A DNA stretch of 64,000 nucleotides from Helichrysum umbraculigerum. Lineage: Eukaryota; Streptophyta; Magnoliopsida; Asterales; Asteraceae. The notes beneath the pieces were generated by a model. That model ran no database searches. It was not told the DNA's origin and saw only the letters and a list, made by a program, of their open reading frames with translations. Location: the NCBI GenBank assembly GCA_949592205.1, contig CATIUR010000006.1, positions 65,530,001 through 65,594,000 on the forward strand, given 5' to 3'. Below are positions 10,630 through 23,582 of the stretch, piece after piece (the first letter of the stretch is position 1; every line of letters starts with the position of its first letter). The position numbers were made by a program, and so were the translations under genes.

Positions 10630-13600
10630 TTAGTAATAACAAACAAGAAGCAATCCAAACCTGGTGTCAAATTCTTTACTTCTTGTGACTTTGTACTCGG
10701 CTGACAGCAGATCATTAGGATGATTACCAGAATGTGATCCAAACTTATTATATGATGATAGTAGTCGTGAAAGAATCTCTTCAAGCTTTCCAGAATTCTC
10801 ATCATGTCGATCCATCTCAATAAGATCCTACAGACATATCACACATCAAGAGGGAAGAGAGAAAGATAGAGGAGAGTTTTGAGCCAATACCTGTACGGCT
10901 TTGTTAGTAAAAAGTGGTAAAAACTTATGGCGGCAGTACAAGTTGAAAAGAGAAGTGAATATGATCAGTATGAACGCAAAGGTTGATGCAGTGCCGAAAT
11001 TCTTCATTCCAAAGATTATTGAAGCTACTGCTTGCATCACTATTAAAGCAAATATTGCAGCATTATGTGCAACAGGCCAATAACTTCCATTGGTATTGTA
11101 TCTGGTAATATAAACGTTCAGCATCTGCAAGCATCATAAAGCTCAGATATGTTCATCCCACAAAAATAAATATTTATATAGTTACATGGTATATAGAAGT
11201 ACTATAAAATTAACTCACAATCTCAAAATTGATACGAACCTGATTTCTGTAGACAAAATAAGCAAAGAAGTAGTAGACCATTAGGAACGGTAATATCAAG
11301 GGTGCCAAAATGCAGAATGTGAAACCAAGGAGATTAAATAGAAGGGCCCTTGGAACTTCAGTGTGGTACGGAAAAGTGTAAAGGTCACCATAGCCCTCTT
11401 TCCTCATCAAAACGAATTGATAGACCCAGTTAACTATAAGGACAAATGGTTGCATCAATTCATATGCCAGACTTGCCCAACCTGTTGTCATAATGTAGGT
11501 CATAAAGAATGGTGCCTGCATCATTATTTGAACAAAGATTTCAAAAAGCAGTTGTATTGTTTATTCTTTAAACTGTTAAAAAAAAACCGTTAGCGAGCTA
11601 AAGCTGATCGAAATTGTATATAACTTCACAATCATTTTTTAGCATGAAATGAGATTGAAAAGTAAAACTTACCTGGCCAGGAATCAAATTCCCAAGTAGG
11701 GTAGCCATGTCTTTTAGACCAGTAACAGTAAGTTTACCCATACGATCCCACCAAGTACCTGTGAAAAGGTTGTAGAAGAATATATTCCAAAAGAAGAAAA
11801 TTATAGCTTTGCAACAGGCACTCTTTTTCCTCCCACTACGAGACACAGATCCTTCGAGTGTAGCAAACATCATCATTACAGGCGGAACGAGTAATACGAA
11901 ACACGTCAGCACCAAACTTGGTAGATACCCCGAAATAATGTTGACATACCTCCTGCAAGATCCAATAAACTGGATATTTTTGTATGATCTCTGTTTTTAT
12001 AAATATATTACATATTTCAATTTGAAATCAAAGATTTATACCTTTGTGATATCCCTCTGAGGGCTGGGAATGTGGTCTCTAGCTGAGCGATATTGACGAG
12101 ACCTTGAACTAATGTTGTAGGCAAGAGAAACCACAGGCTGAAGAGAATAGAGCCAATAAAAACGGATGTTTTACGGATCCAAAGCAATCTATAAGGAACA
12201 CAAAGGTTGGCCCAGTAAACGTCATGTGGTTCTGGAGCATAGTCTATGACCCATAACATAGGATCTTTTGATTGGATCATGTGCGAAGCCACCATAGCAG
12301 CATATCGAGTCCTGAAGAACACGAATGCAGCTGCACACTCCTGCATTAACATGAGATATTAGTAAAATGATGACTAGAGTAGAGTTACCATAACTAGCTT
12401 ATTACTCCCATTACACGAGAGAATAAAACATGACCCATTTCCTTGGCAGTTGTCAGTAAATTTTGACTGTTCGACCCCTTAGAAATAAAACATAGCCCAA
12501 ATCAAGAAATTCATAAGTAAATGAGTCAAAATTGCCACCTTTGGACAGAAGAAGCATAGTTTATCAACTATTCTGCTTCTTTTAAGCAAAGGCCGAAGTT
12601 AAAACTAGAAAGTACTGAAAGAGGATAAAGAGCAGAAGAAATAGAAATAGAAGACAACAAAGAGACAAGTAATGTTGATGATAAACTTCTGACCTGGTCT
12701 TTCATATCTGATTTATCTTTATGTTTCTTGACAGAACTTTCTGATTCACCCGTAGCCTTTGTAAAGGGGACTGCATATCCTCCAATATGGCCACACCCAA
12801 CAGTAATTGGTTGAGTGATTGGTTGAACATATTGATTTATAGGAGTCTCTGTGATCACCTTATACATCTTCTCTGCATCCATCTGCATGAGAAAAGCCAG
12901 AACCAAAGCTGAGCATAGCAAAGAAATGCGTGTAAGGCGGATTATAGTTTCATTGCCGAAGGTTGACCTGCAACTCTCTTTTTTAATTTTTTTTAAAAAA
13001 GTGTCAAGATATGACTAACTTTTTGCACAAAATAAAAATGATTTGGGAGGTTGTATGTGTTAGATACACTTTGGGAAACTTTCGACGCATGTCATATGTT
13101 TCCTTTTAAGCTGTAGAGAAAAAAAAACCCGCATCGACCCATTCATAAGTAAATGGGGCTGAATTGCCACCTCTACTCAACTGAATGTGATGCAAGGCAT
13201 GAAGCGCACATTTAAAGAGGGGGACAAATTAAAGTGTTTTTATATGCTTACCATTAACCTCTGAATTGTACCAGATCGATAAACCATTTGATGTGCAAGG
13301 TAACTTGTATTATAATAACTACTAAAGTGCTTTCTCACAGCTTCACTGTATGATTCTCCTTCAATCCATGGGATACCCCGAACAAGAACGGTGAAATGAC
13401 TTGGCTTTGTTGGGAACCTAATTACTTGCTCCAGCCTCATCCTTGCCACATTTTTGAATTCCTATAGTGTACACAAGACCACTTATGGCTAAAAAAATAG
13501 TGATGAAGACATTATGTCCCAACTTCGCAATTATGGCAAAGTAATGGTTTTTATCATTTTCCTAAGAACGGAATTGAAAGTATTTCAAGCGTTTATCTAA

Positions 13601-15991
13601 TATTACATGTTACCATGACTGATTCATACACACAACTATATCAACAGTTGACATGGATATACATCATTTGGTTTATTTCAAGCATTGTAGATCCTAATCA
13701 GTAGACCATATTATAGAATATGTTGCAAGAAATACTGCAGAAACGATAAGTTAAAAAAATAGTGATGAAGATAATATGGCCAAACTTCGCGATTATGGCA
13801 AAGTAATGGTTTTTATCATTTTCCTAAGAACGGAATTGAAAGTATTTCAAGCGTTTATCAAAGATTTACACATTACCATGACTGATTCATACACACAACT
13901 ACATCAACAGTTGACATGGATATACGCCATGTGGTTTATTTCAAGCATTGTAGATCCTAATCAGTAGACCATATTATAGAATATGTCGCAAAAAATTACT
14001 GCAAAAACGATAATATAAAAAGAAATGAATACGATTGCGTATGCATTCTTACAATGTATAGAAGCACATAAGCAGCGATAGATATGACATAAAGTGCAAA
14101 GAAGTGAGCCCAGAGCCTGAGAAAAAGAAAAATAAAATGCAGAGGTAAGCTAAAAACCAATGAAGTCAAAGGAAGAAAAAGAATATGATAACCTAATGAG
14201 AAAATGATGTTAAACATATCCAGCAGCAGAAGTGCCAAATAGGCCAGTCTAGGGGATCAATATAATCAACACTAGAAGTGGCTAATGTCGAACCGTTTAC
14301 CTATGAAAGGGTCAATTTGGATTGTGTTTGATCTGAAATGGGCACCAAATATCTTAACTAATTGGAACGGGTCAAATGGGTTGAAAGTCACCCAAAGTCT
14401 AGGTGTTAATTCATACAACCTGCTAAGTTGTTATATTATCGTCATAATATTGTTTTTTCGTAATAACTAGTTAATTATATATAGAACATATTAATTAATA
14501 AATTGCACAAAAGTGGTTACTCATAAAACCAACCCAAATATGTTTTGACCCACTACTACCTGACCCGCCCATCTACCACCTCTACTTATGGGAGAACGAA
14601 CAATAACATGCCTCTTACAATCCTGGGAACAAAAAGAAGAGACACACACATTCAAAAACCATACCCTCGTGAACCTTCTCGGACATTTGCAATAGTAAAT
14701 ATATCCATCTGTGACTCAGGAGTCCTCTGTTCTACCCCTTGTCCAAACAAGTTGACAGGAAGCACAACAAATATGCAAAGAACAGAAGCAACAGAAAAAA
14801 TGCGTATGCTGCACAAATAGAAAGCAAGAGGTAAAGAATTCATTATCAGGATAAAGCATACAGAGAGTAACTAAAACTTTAAGCAAAGATTATTATGGGA
14901 CAACAGTGCCAAAAAAAAAAAAAAAAAAATTTAAAATCACAACATGAAATGCATATGTCAAAATAGCAACTGAATATCCCATTTGGTTTTGATTTACAGC
15001 TTTTGGCAGTATCAAAACCTTAAAAGTAAACTTTGACAATCTCTAAAATAGTTAGCTGCATACATAAGCAACAAATTTCTACTATCAAATTTCTATTTCA
15101 GGTCACGAACTCTTTTTACCACCAAAAAATCCATCAAAATTTTATATATTCGATTTAAACTTTGTTAACATGTAATCGCACCACCATAGTTACTGACACG
15201 CCACGTCGTCGACTGTCAGGTAATCATATGACCTGAAACTTTTGTTCTAAAATATTTTAACGAGAAATGCTCCACTTACAAAAGGTTATATACAAAATAT
15301 GTGTACAAATAATATGAAGAAAGAGAATCAAGAGAGAGAGGAATAGGAAGTAAATTCTTGTAAGTGCAGCATTTCTCTCTATAATAAAACATAAAAAAAT
15401 AATGTTCTCTCTGGTTAAAAATAGTAGATGTTTATCAGCAAATTAAAATTGAACCAAAGTTAGTTGCTTTCATAAACAATTCATTACTAGACTGATGTGT
15501 TATATTGACACAACATTGAAAATGAAGAAAGTATAAAATAATTCCTGCTGCTCCCATCGTAGCAGCATGTATAAAAGCTGAAATAGGAGTCGGCCCATCC
15601 CTGCCACTTCTATAACTGGCTATTTTTATCAGCTATTCAAGACAAAAAAATTCATGATCCATCCCGGAATTGGATAAGCATATATAGTACTGGGTAAGTT
15701 AGTTTCTCACCAAAAAACAATCAGCCTGATAAACACGAGTCCATCTATACCCCCACAAGCATAGATGTCGTCATCTGTCGCTTCCCATGCTTTCACTAAC
15801 CAGCCAGCGGACGGGATAAGTCTATCAAAGAAGTAGTGATTCTTTTGGCCCGGCTGCAACTGAGCAAGCCTCTGCCCGAAATAAACTTTTAAATTAATCG
15901 GTTGCTTTCTCAATACGGAATATAGTGACATAAACCCAACGCAAATCACAATATTGAAACCGGCAGAAGTCAGTAAAGCTGGTAAGATCAT
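10630..15991 (-). CDS. OSCA/CSC1-like osmo- and mechanosensitive cation channel (OSCA2-type)
   Basis: Ten coding exons on the minus strand: 15711-15991, 14665-14808, 14053-14116, 13252-13461, 12694-12882, 12042-12340, 11673-11952, 11240-11515, 10891-11124 and 10630-10827. They join in frame to about 724 residues. The start MILPALLTSAGFNIVI and the LRKQP and VYFG segments match the N-terminal RSN1_TM domain. The loop with FPTKPSHFTVLVRGIP is the cytosolic PHM7_cyto domain. AAFVFFRTRYAA, the APEPHDVYW motif, IISGYLPSLV and LILPFLMVYYFFAYFVYRNQ belong to the pore-forming RSN1_7TM (DUF221) region. Length and motifs resemble Arabidopsis HYP1/RXW8 (OSCA2 clade) more than CSC1 itself. Family members are calcium-permeable stretch or osmotic channels of the plasma membrane. 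The cytosolic loop after MDAEKMYKV is short and could hide a missed exon. Confidence 0.9.
13489..14012. repeat. Two-copy tandem duplication in an OSCA intron
   Basis: Two adjacent units of about 260 bp start at roughly 13489 and 13752. Both contain AAAAAAATAGTGATGAAGA, CGGAATTGAAAGTATTTCAA and GATCCTAATCAGTAGACCAT. They differ by scattered substitutions and small indels, so the duplication is local and fairly recent. It lies in the intron between exons 3 and 4 and does not touch coding sequence. Confidence 0.9.
14273..14584. repeat. hAT-like dispersed repeat in an OSCA intron
   Basis: Begins TAGAAGTGGC and ends with GACCCGCCCATCTACCACC plus TCTA, giving short inverted ends (TAGAAGTGG against TAGAGGTGG on the other strand). 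The interior has several GGGTCAA motifs, as in the repeat at 10300-10628. No clear 8-bp duplication remains. Confidence 0.5.
15262..15377. mobile_element. Tiny MITE in the first OSCA intron
   Basis: Left end GAGAAATGCTCCACTTACAA and right end TTGTAAGTGCAGCATTTCTC are near-perfect inverted repeats of 20 bp around a 116-bp element. No clear target duplication was found, so the superfamily is unassigned. Confidence 0.65.
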
Positions 15992-18151
15992 TTCTGTCGA
16001 CTCCTATTTTTGTTACTGCTCCAAAAAAAGTAACATCAAAAGGAAAGCCAGCCTCACGGGTATTGCAAATATGAGAATTTGCTTCTTCTTAATTGGTTCA
16101 CACCTACATCAGTAACAACATATATAACTATCAGATGCACATTCAATATTCGTTCATCATTAAACGAAAAGCCCTTGGGTTGAGCTCCTGAATTTGATAC
16201 TAAAATTTGTGGGTTACTTCGTGTGATCACACTAGGGTGTTTGACTGTTTGGATTTGTATTCTGAAGCTGCTAGTTTTATTAGTCGCAAATTCGGAATAA
16301 TTAGTTTCAAAGTCATAATCTAAATCACTTTTAAAATGATCAATTTCACACTAGATGCAGCAAAACAAATTAGCAGAATCCCCCTCCTTTCAACCGATAT
16401 TCAGAGACATTAATTTCCATTTTTTAAACTCTCTACCTTTTTTCACAAATACGTTGTTTTCGATCATTTTATCTACTTATTCATCTATCATCATAATTTG
16501 CCAAACGCATCACCTTATCATTTACAACGTTAAACACATGCAAAAACTATTCTGTGCAAAACAAATCATTATAAGTTTATTCTCTTATTTTGATTGTTAA
16601 AAATAAAGCTATTTTCACAACAACAAAAAATTCCCAAAAAAGAAAAAGAACAATGATAATGGGAAACCTAAAAGGCTCATACCGGTAATGAAGCGATCAA
16701 TAAGTGCATGAACAAATACTGCAGAATAATCAAATTATATTTAACGGCAATTTCATTTGAGCTTCCTGATGGCGTTGATAACTTTGATTGAAGATCAAAT
16801 TCAATCAGGATGACTCGAGAGAAAATTGTGTATATTCAATTTTGAAAAAAAAAAATCAAAATTGTATGAAGAACGAGAACAAATTGTGCAAAAAATCAAT
16901 GGAGAACGAGAACATACAGAATGATTGGTTGAAAAATTAGAGATTGAGGACATGAATTTTGTTGTTGATTTGCATTGAAAAACCCAAAAGATTTTTTTGG
17001 GGGATTTCGTTTTTATTTTATTTTGCTTGAAAATGAGCTATTAATTCGCGGGAAGTCATTATAACGTTCGAATATCATTAGCTATCAATTAACTACGTTA
17101 ACGGTTCGGATATCATCGGATTATTCAAATGGTCTATTCCAATTGGATAATTTGAATTTTTGGATCGCATCGGGCAAAAACCAAATTATTATTTCGATTT
17201 TTGGATTGGTTTTGGTTAATACTGTTAGAACCGGATTATCCAAATAAATCGAATAGTAATAGTTGCATATGTAATGCTTTTATGTAATAATCTTGTTTAT
17301 ATATCAAAATGTATGTTAAATATGGGGCTGCTAACCATACCCCCTGACCCACCCTTTTTTTTTTACTTTCTGCTCCTATCCCTTTTTTTTTAATTTCTAC
17401 ATCCTGTTTAGTCTAAAACTGAAACTGATTCTGTACTGAACTGGACCAAACTTAAATAAAACTATACTGAAAAGGTGTGCCAGGGGGTAGGAGCAGACTT
17501 TTGGGGGTGGGAATAGAAAATCCCGTTAAATATTTGTTTTATTATTTTTTATATATAAAATCTTATTATATTATTGGAATTGTTAAAATATATCATTGAA
17601 TATAACTTAAAATCTCAAGTTTAGATATGAAACATTAGATCCAAATTATATAAACTCTCAACGCAACATGACAATACGTAACCGTTGATATCACTCATTA
17701 CATTACCCTCACAAGTCAAAATGATACACTCATGCAATCCACGAGAAAAAAAAAACGGTTAAAACCTATATATCCAAATAGTAATTTGGTTCGGTTCGGT
17801 TTGGATTCGATATTTGTTTGAATGGATCAGATTCACATTTTGAGAACCAAAATCCAAATGGATTTATATAAATAGATCTGATTTTATCCAATCCATCCAA
17901 ACGAACACCCCTACAATTAACACATTAAAACCCCCTCATAATTGATGTTAATACATAAACTACCCTATAGAATCAAGGTATTACAATAACTCAATTTTCT
18001 TATAAATAAATATCCATATACAAATAGGGTACTACAATAATTCATTTCCCTTCCCTTACATATATATGTACAAATATATAAGCTATTACAATTTATTATC
18101 ATAAGAATATATGACAATTAAGAAATATTTAGTTATATGATTTTTTAACAT
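15992..18151. other. OSCA 5' region and intergenic repeats
   Basis: Positions up to about 16980 probably include the OSCA promoter and 5' untranslated exons, but no element could be fixed. Positions 17320-17525 hold a repeat with CCCCTGACCC at the left and GGGGGTGGGA at the right. Positions about 17100-17260 and 17755-17915 have TTGGATAA/GGTTCGG-type motifs, and the second ends CGAACACCCCTA, like a hAT terminus. No open frame is supportable. Confidence 0.4.
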
Positions 18152-20628
18152 CTAACGGTCTGTGTGACAATCAAACAATGATAATTTAATCACCCATTTC
18201 AAAATTGAAGGCTTTTCTGACAAGCGGAGTAGACTGTGATGAGTATTCTTCTCGTATCCATCACCAAAAGAGGTCTCCACAAAGATCTTCATCCTTTTCA
18301 TTGAAACTTGCAACATTTCCTCGGACACATTTGCGAAACAAATACGAAACCACCCGGGCTCGTTACAATGACAGGAGAATCCTGGAGAGATGTTCAACTT
18401 GGTATCACAAAGGATCTTGTTCCATAGCTCGAATTCGGCCTCAAATGTGTTGGAACTCAATAGATGTCTCATATCGACCCAACAAAACAATCCGGCATTG
18501 CTTTTTAGGCATTTGATCCCAATCCACTTTAACTTAGAAACAAGCATTTCATGTCTCTTTTTTAGTCTTTTAATATTTTCTTTCATGTAATATTTCATGA
18601 ACTTCTTGTCTCCAAGAATGTTGGATACGAGGTGTTGAGTTTGAGACGAGATGAGACCAAAACTAGACATTTTGGTAGCTGCGGATATGACCATTGCGTT
18701 ATTAGAATAAATCATCCCTACTCTAAATCCAGAAAGTCCCAAATCTTTTGAGAGGCTATAAACAACATGAACAAGGTTATTAACAACGGAGTCTTTTAGA
18801 TTTCGTTTATGTAATGCATCAAGCACGCTTACGAAGTTTGGGGAACCAAAGACTGTTGCTGAAAATATTTCGTCGCTAACTATATGAATTAATTTATCTA
18901 TGCAAAAGGTGATAACTATATCAATTTCTTCATGACTCATAGTTGTGCCCAAAGGGTTTGAAGGGTTTGTGATCAAAACCCCTTTGACATTTAGATTGAG
19001 CATGTGGGCTTGTTTGTATGCTTCTTCTAAAGCAAACTTAGTTATCCTAAAATGATTTGAACTTGAGCATTGGATTGGAACTATTTCGACTCCCGTTCTC
19101 CACTTCAAATCTCTATCGTATCTACAAAGAAAATACGTACACATGTCAATGGTACTCTTGAATAATCATCAACTTAACCATTTGGTTTGATAATTTAAGA
19201 TGTATAAACTTTGAAAAAATAATTGTGATCGATTATATACCCTGGATAGTAGGGCGTGGGGATGAGGAACGCATCACCCGGCTCTGCAAGACAAAACATT
19301 AGGGTTTCATTAGCAGAAGTCGAACCCGCGGTGAGCACAATTTTATTTGGATCCAATGTGACTCTTCTTCCTCTTACTTCTTCCATGAATTCTGCTAATG
19401 CCTGAAGATTGAAACACTTGTTTTTTAGACCAAACGATATTCAAACTCGGTTTGAACTTTTATCAAATTTTAGAGTGAAACTAAAGTCGTATATATAAGC
19501 ATAAATAAAGGGAGCTATAAATACAACACAAAAATTGATTCGTACATCAAATTTATGCTATAGTACACTTGTACTGTAAGCAAATTTGGTGCATGTATCA
19601 TTTATTGTGTTGTATTTATCAACTCCCATAAATAAACTAAAGTCTAAAGGGCAGGAAAATAAGGAGGTAATTGCTTTTCGTACTTTCTTGAAAGATGGCA
19701 AGCCATGATAGTCTTGAAAAAGAGCCAATTCTTTAAAGATGGAACAACCTCCTCCTCCATTTTCTTTGAAGCCAGTAACATCTGAATTCTTTGCAAGCCA
19801 TGATTCAAGAAGATCCATTGACAACTAAATATATCATCAAATAATTAATTAATAAAATTAGTTAATAAATACATACAAATATAGCATGCATGATATATAT
19901 GATAATGATCATAATTAAGAAGATACTATCACTATATATACTAAACGTACACATGTATATATGATAAGAAAAATGCTATTTGTAACCCTTAGGGCTATGA
20001 ATAACCACCACCTTCTATTAAAATAACCGTCAACTACATGTGGTTAAATAGCCAACATTAACAACATTTGTTAGTTTTTTAACCATAATCTACTAACCAC
20101 CCTGAAAAGTTAGTTGTTATCCGTAGCCTTAAGGGCTATGTTTAGTAAAATCCATATGATAATGGTATTTTGTTACTTACTTCATATAAGACATATAGTT
20201 ATTTCTGTATTCAATTTTTGCATGCACTAGTGACCAGTAGTCTTATTTAAGTGTTTTCAACTATTTATGTAAACATATCTAATTCGTGTTACGATCAATA
20301 TATATCTGTTATAAATGTGTACATAATCGATCATCATGCCTACATGGCTACGTACAAAACCTCATTAGCTTGATCAGGTACAATACCATCTCGTACGATC
20401 CACACATGCATACATGCATACGTATAATCGATCAACACATACAAATTAGTTAAAAAGAAATAATATTCTATAGAAACAGATTAATACCTGATTTTCAGCT
20501 AGACCCATCTGGATGATCCCGGAACGGTTATGAACAGGATCATACGGGTCTTTTTCGTACATTTTTAACCCTACAAAATACGACGATTCTTCTCCATGAG
20601 AGTCAAGTAAAGCTTTCTTTGACAACAT
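18152..20628 (-). CDS. ACS: 1-aminocyclopropane-1-carboxylate (ACC) synthase, type-2-like
   Basis: Four exons on the minus strand, 20488-20628, 19684-19824, 19241-19401 and 18152-19121, join in frame to 470 residues, the usual ACS length. It converts S-adenosylmethionine to ACC in the cytosol, the committed step of ethylene synthesis, using pyridoxal phosphate. Conserved blocks visible are [70 protein letters not shown], the PLP-lysine block [14 protein letters not shown] and [20 protein letters not shown]. The start was chosen at MLSKKALL because ACS proteins begin MLS-; an upstream in-frame ATG would add an unlikely extension. The tail [15 protein letters not shown] resembles the type-2 TOE motif recognised by ETO1-like ubiquitin ligases, but in diverged form. 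SGFRVG has Ser where Pro is usual. No break is seen. Confidence 0.94.
19972..20154. mobile_element. Degenerate MITE in ACC synthase intron 1
   Basis: The left end (AAATGCTATTTGTAACCCTT, then AGGGCTATGAATAAC) and the right end (GTTATCCGTAGCC, then TTAAGGGCTATG) are imperfect inverted repeats of about 35 bp. The superfamily is not determined. Confidence 0.5.
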
Positions 20629-21545
20629 ATTTTTTTTTCTAAGTCTAGTTTCTGTTTGTTTATGTTGGAGGGTTTTTTCATGTGGAATTGTATGGAAACA
20701 ATGTAGCATATATATAGATGACCCCATGACATTTAGTATTATATAGAATATTGAAATATGATAACCAACGTAATTTAATAACGTTTATATTAATATAAGT
20801 AACACAACTTAATGTGTTGATCTCAATTGTTTTGTGAGCAAGACAAGGCAAATAGATTAACTAAAAAAACGTCAAATTTTTGGAGGATTCAACGTTGGTA
20901 CAAATAATTGCATGCAATCCAAATTTGCCACTCTATAAAGACTATTTTCACATTATTATTTATATTAAAATTTCATATTTACTTAAATTTGTTACTCTCA
21001 ATAACCTATTTTTGTAACTTATTTGAATAGAATACTAACAAATATGTCATTTTATTACTTTATCATTATTGTTGGTTAACTTTTTTTTGAGACGGATGAA
21101 GTATAGACAAATACCAAAAAAAGAAAATGGTTTATATACTAAAATTTAATCTTCTCAAACTACAACACATATGTTATTTATCCACACTATTTTTTCCACA
21201 CTTTTTAAAAATGTGTGGAAAATATGTAAAATTATTCACACTTATAAGTGTGGAAAAAATTGTTACATTAATAAGTGTGGAAATCATTACAATTTTCACA
21301 TATATAAGTGTGGAGAAAAAATATTAACACTTAAAATTGTGAAGAAATGATAATTTTTCAACACTTAACGGTTATGATCATTATACGTGATATTATTGGA
21401 TACTTGAGGAATAAAATAACATAAATAGGGGAAAGAAATTAAGAAAATACCCGACATGGTTGGCTCTTGGACGGTGTGTATATTTTTCAAAAAAGAATTT
21501 TGGAAGATACTATAACCAAGTACATCCTATTATTTTCTTATCTAA
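20629..21545. other. ACC synthase upstream region with a short palindromic repeat cluster
   Basis: This holds the ACS promoter. At 21180-21345 there are about six copies of a motif close to ATAAGTGTGGAAA, in both orientations (TTCCACAC and GTGTGGAA), including the palindrome CACTTATAAGTG. Nothing coding was seen. Confidence 0.5.
20708..20714 (-). promoter_or_regulatory. Candidate TATA box of the ACC synthase gene
   Basis: A TATATAT stretch on the minus strand lies about 80 bp before the chosen start codon, a reasonable position for a TATA box with a short leader. The call rests on position and sequence only. Confidence 0.45.
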
Positions 21546-21547
21546 TA

Positions 21548-21797
21548 CTCCCTCCGTCCCATATTAATAGTCCAGTATTCCATTTTGGGCTGTCCCAAAT
21601 TAATTGTCCACTTCCATAAATGGATAAAAATGATGAGATAAAATCCTTTTTCACCATTACTTTATATATGTAGGACAAAAAAGTAGGTAAAAAGTAAAGG
21701 GTAAAACTGTAATCTTATCAAAAAGTAAGAGAGAAGTTAATGTTTTCTTAAACTGCGTGTTTTTTGTCTGGGGACAATTAAATTGGGACGGAGGGAG
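21548..21797. mobile_element. Stowaway MITE
   Basis: Ends CTCCCTCCGTCCC and GGGACGGAGGGAG are the standard Stowaway terminal inverted repeats, flanked by a TA duplication (21546-21547 and 21798-21799). 250 bp, noncoding. Confidence 0.9.
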
Positions 21798-22046
21798 TAT
21801 ATAAGTACATTTTGATTTTGATGCAAGGTTATGAAAACCAGGTTGACAGAAAATCAGACCGGTGACCGATTCGATTTAGACCGCCATAATTATGATTTTT
21901 GTTCAAAAAAAAGAATCAACTCTTTGATTAATTGTAATGGCGAACTAGACCGGAATAAACCGGTTATTGTTTCATTTTCATATGATAATTTTTTATTTTT
22001 TTATAATTGTAGTTTTGAAATTTTTTAGAGTATGGTATGATTTTTG

Positions 22047-22048
<2 letters not shown>

Positions 22049-22133
<85 letters not shown>
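22049..22133. repeat. (TA)n microsatellite
   Basis: About 42 uninterrupted TA units. It directly precedes a sequence beginning GTTGGATCCATAGAGAAG, an arrangement also seen at 57047-57103. Confidence 0.95.
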
Positions 22134-22136
<3 letters not shown>

Positions 22137-22528
22137 GGATCCATAGAGAAGAAAAATATAAGAGAGAAGAGGAAGAAGGATTTTAGAGCATTAGATTAAA
22201 TGATCAATGGTTAAAAATATTTGATGGCTTTTTTGCATTTTTAAAAGATAAAAATCAAATATATTTCATTCTGGAAGAGTAAAAGTGAACTTTTACTTCA
22301 TTTATTTTTCAAAAACCGTCCATTTAATTTGCGGTACATTTTAAATCAGTTTTTTTTTCCCAAATAGTAGGATCTTTTCCAGGAAAGTGAGGAGAGCTGG
22401 TTCCAAATATTTTTTGAAACTTTGGGGAACGGATCAAGAAACTACGTATGATCCTAACTCCATTTTTCTTCAAATCCAAAATATATTTAAGGGATTATAT
22501 GGTTTTTCCCTTGGTTTTGAATCACTAA

Positions 22529-22867
22529 TGGCGCGTTTGGTTACAGAAAAATTTCTTCATTTTTCTTTTTCCATTTCCCTAGATAATGAGGAGTGTTTTA
22601 CATCTCTAAAAAAACATGGAAAATCTAGAAAACGTGTTTAGTTGCAAGGGATGAAGTTTTTATTTTTCAAAGAATAGTAGAGATGGAAAACTTAGAAAAC
22701 ATCAAAAGTAGTTTTCAACTTTTAAGTTATAAAAAGGCTAACAAGGATTTTCCTTTTCTTAGAAAAGTTTTTTAGAAAACTTAAATTTGAACACGTTTTG
22801 TAATTTTCTTGTTTTCTTAGAAAATTTTTCTAGAAAAATGGAGAGTTTTCTGTAACCAAACACACCC
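22529..22867. mobile_element. Tourist-like (PIF/Harbinger) MITE
   Basis: Left end TGGCGCGTTTGGTTACAGAA and right end, read on the other strand, GGGTGTGTTTGGTTACAGAA, with TAA on both sides (22526-22528 and 22868-22870). The GTTTGGTT terminus and 3-bp duplication fit PIF/Harbinger. Noncoding; the interior is rich in TTTTCTAGAAAA-like hairpin pieces. Confidence 0.65.
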
Positions 22868-22977
22868 TAAGTATTTGAATTAGCATGGAACATTTTCTAA
22901 TGTAAATTATTAATTATACAGTTGTCAATCAAAGTTTTGTCAACAGAATTAATTTATTTAGTGAATCGTTCTAATAA

Positions 22978-23345
22978 AATTTTGAATCATTATTAGTAAA
23001 TACTGAATCTTTGTTAGTTTAAATTGAATCACATTTTTCTAAAGTAATACTTGATTTTTACTAGTAAGTTTTTGTAACACAAGATGAAAAGGAACAAAAG
23101 AGTGAAAATTATAAGTATACAAAATCTCAAAGTACTTAAATCGTCCTTATAAGTATTTGCGTGTTTGATAAAATCCTTCTTGTATGGGTATAAATACTAG
23201 TTATGGAACCATGAATCATGGTTCTGAAATATATGAATCATACTTATGAAATCATGAATCACGGTTACAAATATCTGAATCAAATTAATGAATTTGAATT
23301 TTACATGTTGAAATTAATGTTTATGAAATTATGAATCATAATTGT
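22978..23345. repeat. Cluster of GAATCA motifs
   Basis: More than ten copies of GAATCA or TGAATCATG-like words lie at irregular spacing. A similar cluster occurs at 58190-58390. It is probably part of an unclassified element family; no reading frame. Confidence 0.55.
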
Positions 23346-23582
23346 TTATGAAGAGTAAGGTTCAAATGAGTACACCAACTTTGAGTGAAAATGAGTGAAC
23401 CAACAGATTTCTGCCATGTGTCATTTTATTCTCTCTCCTCCACATTTTTAAAAATTAAATATCTCACAAACGATAAGTTGAAAAATCATGAAAATTGCAC
23501 CAACTTTTTTTTTCTTCTATTTTTTGATGGGTTTACAAATTAGTAACACATGTGTTAGTGATTGGTTATACATTTAATTTGT

